DNA of 20,435 nucleotides, from assembly GCA_016840945.1 (NCBI GenBank), contig JAEORJ010000088.1:1-20435 (forward strand), written 5' to 3'. This DNA is from Candidatus Gerdarchaeota archaeon (lineage in GTDB: Archaea; Asgardarchaeota; Heimdallarchaeia; JABLTI01). The notes under the pieces were generated by a model, which was not told the DNA's origin, searched no databases, and worked only from the letters and a program-made list of their open reading frames with translations. Made by a program: the position numbers and the translations under genes. Shown one piece after another: positions 15,784 through 20,435 of this stretch (positions are counted from its first letter, which is position 1; each line of letters starts with the position of its first letter).

Positions 15784-15960
15784 GCATAATTTTAAATAGT
15801 ATCAGTTTGTACTCTTTTCTTGTATACATATAACATATAGAGATAGGAATGAAGTAATTATTTTTATGACAATGAACATTAATGGTTTGAATCATCAAAA
15901 TTTATCTTTAGGCTTATTTTCTTTTTATGATGTATAACAAATTAATCGGTGTAGAATAAA
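15784..15960 (+). promoter_or_regulatory. Conserved upstream region of zinc-ribbon copy 2 (promoters and possible leader RNA)
   Basis: This region aligns with 4903-5077. Shared blocks are GCATA (15784) followed by an AT-rich TTTTAAATAG, TTGTATACA (15820-15828), GATAGGAATGAA (15842-15853), an ATCAAAATTT block, and GTATAACAAATTAATCGG. The distance from TTGTATACA to the ATG is 141 bases here and 140 in copy 1. TATAA at 15933-15937 sits about 25 bases before the ATG and could give a leaderless mRNA. The bases between blocks have diverged, so the blocks appear to be under selection. Confidence 0.5.
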
Positions 15961-16146
15961 ATGAGTAGATACGGTAACTACGACAGACCACCCAGAGAAA
16001 TGCACAAAGTTACATGCTCTGACTGTGGAAAAGAAACTGAAGTTCCCTTCAAACCAGATGGTGAACGACCAGTTTATTGTCAAGATTGTTACAGAAAGCG
16101 AAAGCCAAGAAGATATTAGTGTTTATTAATATCGATATTCATTCCT
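15845..16146. repeat. Zinc-ribbon cassette 2 bracketed by inverted AGGAATGA / TCATTCCT
   Basis: AGGAATGA at 15845 and its inverse ending at 16146 enclose 302 bp, the same span as copy 1. In this copy the inverted repeat is 10 bp long (TAGGAATGAA at 15844-15853 and TTCATTCCTA at 16138-16147). The cassette holds the second zinc-ribbon gene. Confidence 0.5.
15961..16119 (+). CDS. CxxC-x17-CxxC zinc-ribbon mini-protein, copy 2
   Basis: This is a 52-residue paralogue of the protein at 5078-5236, with the same length, the same MSRYGNY start and KRKPRRY end, and cysteines CSDC-x17-CQDC. It keeps 'EVPFKPDGERPVYCQDCY' unchanged. The eight differences (for example Ser/Asp at residue 8, Gln/Lys at 16, Asn/Lys pairings) lie in the N-terminal arm and around the first CxxC. 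It is probably a single-zinc protein binding nucleic acid or a ribonucleoprotein, but the role is unknown. ATG at 15961 is preceded by a TATA-like box about 25 bases upstream and by no ribosome binding site. Confidence 0.88.
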   Translation: MSRYGNYDRPPREMHKVTCSDCGKETEVPFKPDGERPVYCQDCYRKRKPRRY

Positions 16147-16206
16147 AGTTGCGTTTATTGGGATTCAAAAATCAATAATCCAACTAGTGTTTATTATTTT
16201 TTTATG
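16145..16206 (+). terminator. Hairpin and T-rich tail after zinc-ribbon copy 2
   Basis: CTAGTTG (16145-16151) pairs with CAACTAG (16181-16187), with an inner TATT/AATA pairing possible. A T-rich tail containing T7 follows up to about 16203. The structure is like that after copy 1 although the stem and loop sequences differ. The remaining 130 bases to the next gene are T-rich with nothing else recognised. Confidence 0.55.
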
Positions 16207-16333
16207 CTTATTTTTTAATTTATTTTGTTTGATTTTACAACTATCTTTTTAAGTTTTTAACGTCTTTTTCAATTATCAATCATGTGATAGAAAACTCCTT
16301 TCTTTTTATCTCGTGATTTCCTAGGTGTAAAAA

Positions 16334-16729
16334 ATGAGTTATTTATCTGAATATGATACCATTAAAGAAGCAATCAATTATTATATCGATGGTGCTATTA
16401 ATCGGGATTATGAAATGCTTTGTAAAGGTTGGCATCCTGAATGCCGTATGTTCGGGATTACAAATGAAGATCAGTTATCTATAACCTCTCGTGATGCTTG
16501 GAAAGATCGTTTTGATAAACCTATTGATGATCCAAATTACTTTCGTGTTTCTGAAATCCTTACTATTGATGTTTCAGGTAAAGCTGCTAATGCTAAAGTA
16601 AAAACTACTGTTGCAACTTCTACCAATATTATTACTTACATTGATTATCTTAACCTTCTTAAAATTGGTGAGAACTGGCAAATTGTGAATAAAATATTTG
16701 ATGCTACTATTGAACCGAAAATCGAATAA
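16334..16729 (+). CDS. NTF2-like / putative lumazine-binding-type protein
   Basis: This 131-residue soluble protein has the cone-shaped NTF2-like (SnoaL/Lumazine_bd_2) pattern. An N-terminal helix pair comes first, 'EYDTIKEAINYYIDGAINRD' and 'YEMLCKGWHPECRMFGI', followed by long beta strands 'SEILTIDVSGKAANAKVKTT' and 'YIDYLNLLKIGENWQIVNKI', the latter being the typical family ending. Members bind small hydrophobic ligands or act as isomerases or simple binding domains; no catalytic role can be assigned. ATG at 16334 is supported by AGGTG about eight bases upstream. It ends at a bidirectional terminator shared with the opposing acetyltransferase gene. Confidence 0.8.
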   Translation: MSYLSEYDTIKEAINYYIDGAINRDYEMLCKGWHPECRMFGITNEDQLSITSRDAWKDRFDKPIDDPNYFRVSEILTIDVSGKAANAKVKTTVATSTNIITYIDYLNLLKIGENWQIVNKIFDATIEPKIE

Positions 16730-16750
16730 TTATCTATTATCTATTTGTTT

Positions 16751-16790
16751 AAAAAAGAAAAAATGAGAGATCTATCTTAGATCTCTTTTT
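16751..16790. terminator. Bidirectional terminator between convergent genes
   Basis: AGAGATCTA (16766-16774), loop TCT, and TAGATCTCT (16778-16786) form a perfect 9-bp stem. T-runs follow on both strands: T5 at 16786-16790 on the plus strand, and on the minus strand the complement of the A-rich 16751-16763. The right arm lies within the last codons of the acetyltransferase gene, whose stop is at 16777-16779. Confidence 0.8.
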
Positions 16791-17661
16791 CATAAATGTA
16801 AAATTCACTTTCGATTGCAAAGCCATGTTCTTTATAAAAGTCGATATTAGCTACAGCTGGTCCAAAAATTCCAAGTTGGAACTCTTCTGATCCTTTCTCT
16901 TTTGCTATATTTGATATAGTCTCTAGATAAGAATCGAAATGTTTCTTTGGATCAGGTGTTAAATGTCTTATAATTGCTGTTTTTGGATCTGCAGGTACAA
17001 AGAGCAATCCTCTTGAGACAATTTTGCCATCTTCACGTAAAATTGGTTGTGCATAAAATCCTTCAGGTGGGTTTATTATGCCATCAAAATTAGCTTCAGC
17101 TTGTTCTTCTGTCATATTGAATTGATCTTTGAATATTTGAATAATCTCTTCTTTATCTCGCTCTGGGTCAAAGTTTTCATAAGCAGCTTCTGATTCCTTT
17201 GTCTTGATATTTTCTAATTTTGCTATCATTATTAGGTAATTTAGTCTACTTTCCTTGTAACCATATTTATCTGCTTGTTCTTTTGTGCCTAACCAATCTT
17301 TGGCAACTCTGCTTTCAACGATTTTCACGCCTTTTTCTTTCAATGTCTCCATCGCTTTTTCATAGAGTAATTCAGCTGCTTTTTCATGCCCTTCTTTTAC
17401 TAATGGAAAGTCGTGTTGAGCACGTTTTATGCCATCTTCTTGATCAGGTAAAACTCTCGAGACTAGGAAGCCAACTAATTCTCCATCTTTGTATGCATAG
17501 TGTCTTGTTTCAGGATCGAATTCTGGTCTTGAATAGGTTTGTTTCAAATTTTCAGCATTTGTTTGTCCAAAGTTTTTCCAATCTTTTGTTACCTCAGTTC
17601 CAAGCTTTGCTTGTTCTTCTTCCACACCCTTTTCATAGGTTTTTAGAATATAGTTTGACAT
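16777..17661 (-). CDS. GNAT-superfamily acetyltransferase (two-domain)
   Basis: This 294-residue soluble protein appears to be built of two GNAT-like halves. The first (about 40-150) has 'HYAYKDGELVGFLVSRVL', the helix 'GHEKAAELLYEKAMETLKEK', the strand 'VKIVESRVAKDWLG' and 'ADKYGYKESRLNYLI'. The second (about 160-294) has 'NPPEGFYAQPILREDGKIVS', 'FVPADPKTAIIRHLTPDP' and 'IDFYKEHGFAIESEFYIYEK', the usual last GNAT strands. The canonical RxxGxG/A loop is not obvious in either half, so acetyl-CoA binding may be altered or lost. The substrate is unknown. ATG at 17661 lies about 25 bases from ATTTATAAC on the minus strand, so the mRNA is probably leaderless. It is divergent from the ABC operon. 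Confidence 0.78.
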   Translation of the reverse strand: MSNYILKTYEKGVEEEQAKLGTEVTKDWKNFGQTNAENLKQTYSRPEFDPETRHYAYKDGELVGFLVSRVLPDQEDGIKRAQHDFPLVKEGHEKAAELLYEKAMETLKEKGVKIVESRVAKDWLGTKEQADKYGYKESRLNYLIMIAKLENIKTKESEAAYENFDPERDKEEIIQIFKDQFNMTEEQAEANFDGIINPPEGFYAQPILREDGKIVSRGLLFVPADPKTAIIRHLTPDPKKHFDSYLETISNIAKEKGSEEFQLGIFGPAVANIDFYKEHGFAIESEFYIYEKEI

Positions 17662-17685
17662 AGTGATTTATTTTCTATTTTTTGT

Positions 17686-17781
17686 GTTATAAATTATCTC
17701 ATTCCTATGAGAATTTCGACTCACATTATGAGATAACAAAATTCTCTTTATCTCTTATCTTGTGAAAACCTTTAGATAAGA
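17686..17781. promoter_or_regulatory. Divergent control region with TATA box and several inverted repeats
   Basis: The minus-strand TATA box ATTTATAAC (17686-17694) serves the acetyltransferase gene. Directly beside it is TCTCAT-TCCT-ATGAGA (17697-17712). A further ATGAGATAA at 17728-17736 is the exact inverse of TTATCTCAT at 17694-17702. TCTTATCT (17753-17760) and AGATAAGA (17774-17781) form another 8-bp inverted repeat closer to the ABC genes. These are good candidate operator half-sites. The ABC ATPase itself has GAGGT ten bases before its ATG and a TTATATG box near 17799. Confidence 0.5.
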
Positions 17782-17826
17782 AAGAAGCTTTCAAAGAGTT
17801 ATATGTAATCTATGAGGTAGTTTATC

Positions 17827-18591
17827 ATGACTATAAATGAAATCAAAAAACAGCCACAAGCGAGTGATGTTATAGTTGAAGTAAAAGATTTACATAAATC
17901 ATATCTATTGGGGAAAATGGCTATCCCAGCACTTCGTGGTGTTGATTTCAAATTAAAGCGTGGTGAATTCGTTTGTATAATGGGACCATCTGGTTGTGGG
18001 AAAACTACTTTACTAAACATTATTGGAGGTATAGACAGACCTGATCGTGGGTTAGTTTATTTTGAGGGTTCAGAAATAACTTCACTCTCCGATAATCAAC
18101 TTGCTGATTTACGATTAGAGAAATTTTCATTTGTTTTCCAATTTTATAATCTCTTACCTTTGTTAAATGCTCGAGAGAATGTTGAGATTCCTCTAGTGTT
18201 TAGTGGAGTTGATAAAGAAACTAGGGAAAAGAAAGCAATGGAACTTCTCGAATTGGTTGGGTTAAAAGGGAGAGAAGAGCATTTGCCAACAGAACTTTCT
18301 GGTGGTGAACAGCAGCGAGTATCAATTTCACGAGCTCTTGCTAATGATCCTGATCTCATTATTTGTGACGAACCAACTGGCGATTTAGATTCAAAATCTG
18401 CTAGTAATATCATGCAATTGCTTTATACTCTTAATAAAGAATTGGGGAAAACTATCCTAATGGTTTCACATGATCGTCGTATTGCTTTGGTTAGTGACAA
18501 AATCCTCCATATGCTTGATGGAAAAATTATCGATGAAGAATTTACAACTAATTTAACTGATTCTATACTTGATGACTCATTACAAACCTAG
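17827..18591 (+). CDS. ABC transporter ATP-binding protein, MacB/LolD type
   Basis: This 254-residue ATPase has all ABC motifs: Walker A 'GPSGCGKTT' (53-61), Q-loop Gln105, signature 'LSGGEQQRVSISRAL' (157-171), Walker B 'LIICDEPTGDLD' (177-188) and the H-loop His215. The 'PSGCGKTTLLNIIGGIDRPDRG' region and the length match the LolD/MacB/FtsE group that works with FtsX-type permeases to move lipids, peptides or proteins, or to act mechanically on the envelope. The substrate is unknown. GAGGT upstream supports the ATG. The permease gene follows after 12 bases, so the two form an operon. Confidence 0.95.
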   Translation: MTINEIKKQPQASDVIVEVKDLHKSYLLGKMAIPALRGVDFKLKRGEFVCIMGPSGCGKTTLLNIIGGIDRPDRGLVYFEGSEITSLSDNQLADLRLEKFSFVFQFYNLLPLLNARENVEIPLVFSGVDKETREKKAMELLELVGLKGREEHLPTELSGGEQQRVSISRALANDPDLIICDEPTGDLDSKSASNIMQLLYTLNKELGKTILMVSHDRRIALVSDKILHMLDGKIIDEEFTTNLTDSILDDSLQT

Positions 18592-18603
18592 GAGTTTGGT
18601 TGA

Positions 18604-20435
18604 ATGGTTAAATTATTATCTTATCCAAAATATGCATTCAAATCTATCCAAGCGAAAAAATTTCGGTTTATGCTTGGAGTTTTTGCTTTAGCCATAGCCA
18701 TAGGTGTTTTTGGTGTTACTAATGTTGTTATAGATGCTATTTCTGCTTCTTATTTACCTCGTATTGCTGAAAGCTCAGGTCAGGTTGATCTCCGTATTGA
18801 AACATACAATATTACTAGTAACCCTCCAATTCTTGATTATGAATCTATTATTTCAAAAGTAGATGCTGTAGAAGGAATTGCTGGTTCAACTCCAAGATAT
18901 GAACTTCAAGGTGGTACCTTTCATGGGAATACTAAGAATTTTACTGTTACATTACTTGGTATTGATCCAGTTCGTGAGAATACTATTCGTTTTGGGGAGT
19001 TGACTTTAACACCTGAAACTTCTCTTGTTGATTTACCTGTAAATCATTGTTGGGTTCGAAAAGAGATTGCTGAATCATTGGAATTGGAATGGGATAGCGA
19101 TTATAACATTTCAATTAATATTTTCAATCTTACCTTAACTTTAGATGCTACTTTTGTTAATATTGATATGCTTCCTTCTGGTAGTGAGAATTTCGTTATT
19201 ATTAACATTCAAACACTTGAACCGTTCATTGGTGGTGTGGGCATAGCTACTGATATAGTTGCTCAATTTTCTAACAGAGATGAGCTCTATGATATTAACC
19301 GCCCAGAAGTTACGGTGGAATTAGCAAAAGAAATCGGTTTTGCAGTTCAGGAAGCTATAGGAACTGAATATCAAGTCTACTTACCTATTGCTTCTGCTTT
19401 AGAGAATCGTGGTTCTGGGCTAGTATTTATTCGAATACTCTTTCAAGCTCTCACTATTCTTGGTGTTTTAGTTAGCGGTTTTCTAATCTTCTCCTTGATG
19501 ACTGTTAGTGTGGAAGATAAAACGCGAGAATTTGCTTTGTATCGGACCATTGGTGCTAAAAGGAAACAAATTTTCTTTTTAGTTCTAACAGAAGCCTTAG
19601 TAACTTGTTTAGTAGGTTCGATAATAGGTGTGGGTTTAAGTTATTTGTTTAGCTTATTTGTAAATCGATATTTAGTAAGGCAAGAAATTGATGTAACAAT
19701 AACCTTACCTCCCCTTGTGGTTTTGTATTCTGTTTTACTTGGTATAGGCGTTGCGCTAGTTGCTTCTCTATTTCCAGCTCTTCGAGCTGTTCGACGAAGT
19801 ATCATTAGTGGTCTTAATCCTCTAAAAGCAGAAGAACCTGATCTTAAATTAGTTCGAGAACGTGGACCAAATAAAACGATGTTTCTAATTGGATTTGCAA
19901 TTTCTATTTCTACTGGTTTAATCTTTATTCTCATTCCTGTTGTGACCATTTCTGCAACAGACACAGCCTTTTTTGTTGTGCTGTTATCATTATTCTTTGC
20001 TTTTGGTTTAGGTCTCTCCCTTATTTTAGTTGGTGTTTGTGAACCTCTAGTTGAAAGCAGTTTTCTTTTTGGTATCCGACCTATATTCAAGAAAATTAGT
20101 AAAATAGTTAGGATGTTCTTGAAACGTAATCGTCGAAGGAATGCTATCACTGCTCTAATGTTCATTATTGCTTTTGGTGCTACAATGATCATTTCAACCA
20201 CTTTTATAGTTCAAGACGCTGGTATTGAACAAAACCTTGGCGTGGAAACCGGCACAGACATTACTATGTTTGATTTTTCATATGATGTTAATGGCACAGA
20301 ACTTTTAGAGGAAATTGCTGGTGATTACAATGATATTCCTGCATCCTCTTATAGTACCTTACCTATTAGTTCAGCTTTATCTGGTATTTGGAGTGCTTCT
20401 GGTGATGAAATTTTCTTTGAATCTTTCTATACAGA
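18604..20435 (+). CDS. FtsX/MacB-type ABC transporter permease, 3' end missing
   Basis: The frame starts at ATG 18604 (GGAG 11 bases upstream) and stays open to the right edge, giving the first 610 residues. TM1 is at about 23-45 and is followed by a large extracytoplasmic domain (about 46-270). Three more TM helices (about 275-300, 328-352, 370-392) form the FtsX core, with the cytoplasmic 'DKTREFALYRTIGAKRKQI' (305-323) characteristic of the family. Two more hydrophobic segments follow (about 425-450 and 455-480), then a positive loop 'FLKRNRRRNAIT' and another TM at about 515-535 that starts a second periplasmic-type domain. The layout implies a long permease with two FtsX cores, so several hundred residues are probably missing. 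It pairs with the ATPase just upstream. Confidence 0.92.
   Translation, partial: MVKLLSYPKYAFKSIQAKKFRFMLGVFALAIAIGVFGVTNVVIDAISASYLPRIAESSGQVDLRIETYNITSNPPILDYESIISKVDAVEGIAGSTPRYELQGGTFHGNTKNFTVTLLGIDPVRENTIRFGELTLTPETSLVDLPVNHCWVRKEIAESLELEWDSDYNISINIFNLTLTLDATFVNIDMLPSGSENFVIINIQTLEPFIGGVGIATDIVAQFSNRDELYDINRPEVTVELAKEIGFAVQEAIGTEYQVYLPIASALENRGSGLVFIRILFQALTILGVLVSGFLIFSLMTVSVEDKTREFALYRTIGAKRKQIFFLVLTEALVTCLVGSIIGVGLSYLFSLFVNRYLVRQEIDVTITLPPLVVLYSVLLGIGVALVASLFPALRAVRRSIISGLNPLKAEEPDLKLVRERGPNKTMFLIGFAISISTGLIFILIPVVTISATDTAFFVVLLSLFFAFGLGLSLILVGVCEPLVESSFLFGIRPIFKKISKIVRMFLKRNRRRNAITALMFIIAFGATMIISTTFIVQDAGIEQNLGVETGTDITMFDFSYDVNGTELLEEIAGDYNDIPASSYSTLPISSALSGIWSASGDEIFFESFYT

Noticed and set aside
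4964..16146. Reading the two zinc-ribbon cassettes as ends of one 11-kb composite transposon
   Set aside because: No transposase or integrase lies between them, no target duplication is seen, and the genes between look like ordinary housekeeping and accessory loci.
17220..17663. Open frame of 147 codons on the plus strand opposite the second GNAT gene
   Set aside because: Leu- and Phe-rich antisense translation without family motifs; the minus-strand GNAT frame has a proper start, TATA box and terminator.
19641..20201. Open frame of 186 codons on the minus strand within the permease gene
   Set aside because: It lies wholly opposite the clear FtsX-type permease frame, has a biased Arg/Lys/Thr composition typical of an antisense frame and no recognisable domain.
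1..20435. CRISPR array, tRNA or rRNA gene, transposase
   Set aside because: No regularly spaced short repeats, no cloverleaf or T-loop motif, no rRNA-like segment and no DDE or recombinase motif were seen on reading.

Overview
The window is AT-rich (roughly two thirds A+T by eye) and looks archaeal. The evidence is archaeal TATA-type boxes about 25 bases ahead of several start codons (leaderless or nearly leaderless genes), mixed ATG/GTG/TTG starts, a pair of tiny CxxC-x17-CxxC zinc-ribbon proteins, and a three-gene (split) version of the 2-hydroxyacyl-CoA dehydratase activator system. A large TPR protein ending in a small longin/roadblock-like alpha/beta domain, together with exported caspase-fold proteases, makes an Asgard archaeon (Heimdall/Loki-like) my best guess. 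That placement is inference; no rRNA or ribosomal gene is present to confirm it.

Layout. 1-4.8 kb: the 3' part of an S41-family serine protease gene converges on a TPR/longin-like gene, followed by a GNAT acetyltransferase gene on the minus strand. 4.9-5.3 kb: first zinc-ribbon mini-gene with a long conserved leader and a hairpin terminator. 5.3-7.5 kb: a GT4 glycosyltransferase gene (minus) and, divergently, a class I methyltransferase gene (plus). 7.6-10.85 kb: a tight plus-strand operon of three genes (DUF2229/COG3580-like, COG3581-like, and a BadF/HgdC-type [4Fe-4S] ATPase) behind a good TATA box. 11.0-15.3 kb: two exported caspase-fold proteases, one large with Ig and PPC repeats (plus) and one minimal (minus), separated by a DUF308/HdeD-like membrane protein. 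15.4-16.7 kb: an unknown 81-residue protein, the second zinc-ribbon cassette, and an NTF2-like protein. 16.8-20.4 kb: a second GNAT protein (minus), and a divergent MacB/LolD-type ABC exporter operon whose permease gene runs off the right edge.

The clearest multi-gene units are the dehydratase-activator trio and the ABC ATPase/permease pair. The two caspase-fold proteins share near-identical motifs and are clearly paralogues.

The most unusual non-protein signal is the pair of zinc-ribbon cassettes 10.9 kb apart. They share several upstream blocks at almost identical spacing and end in similar hairpins. Both are bracketed by inverted copies of AGGAATGA that are exactly 302 bp apart end to end. 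A TAGGAATGA copy also sits in the palindromic control region between the second GNAT gene and the ABC operon.

No tRNA, rRNA, CRISPR array, transposase or integrase was recognised.
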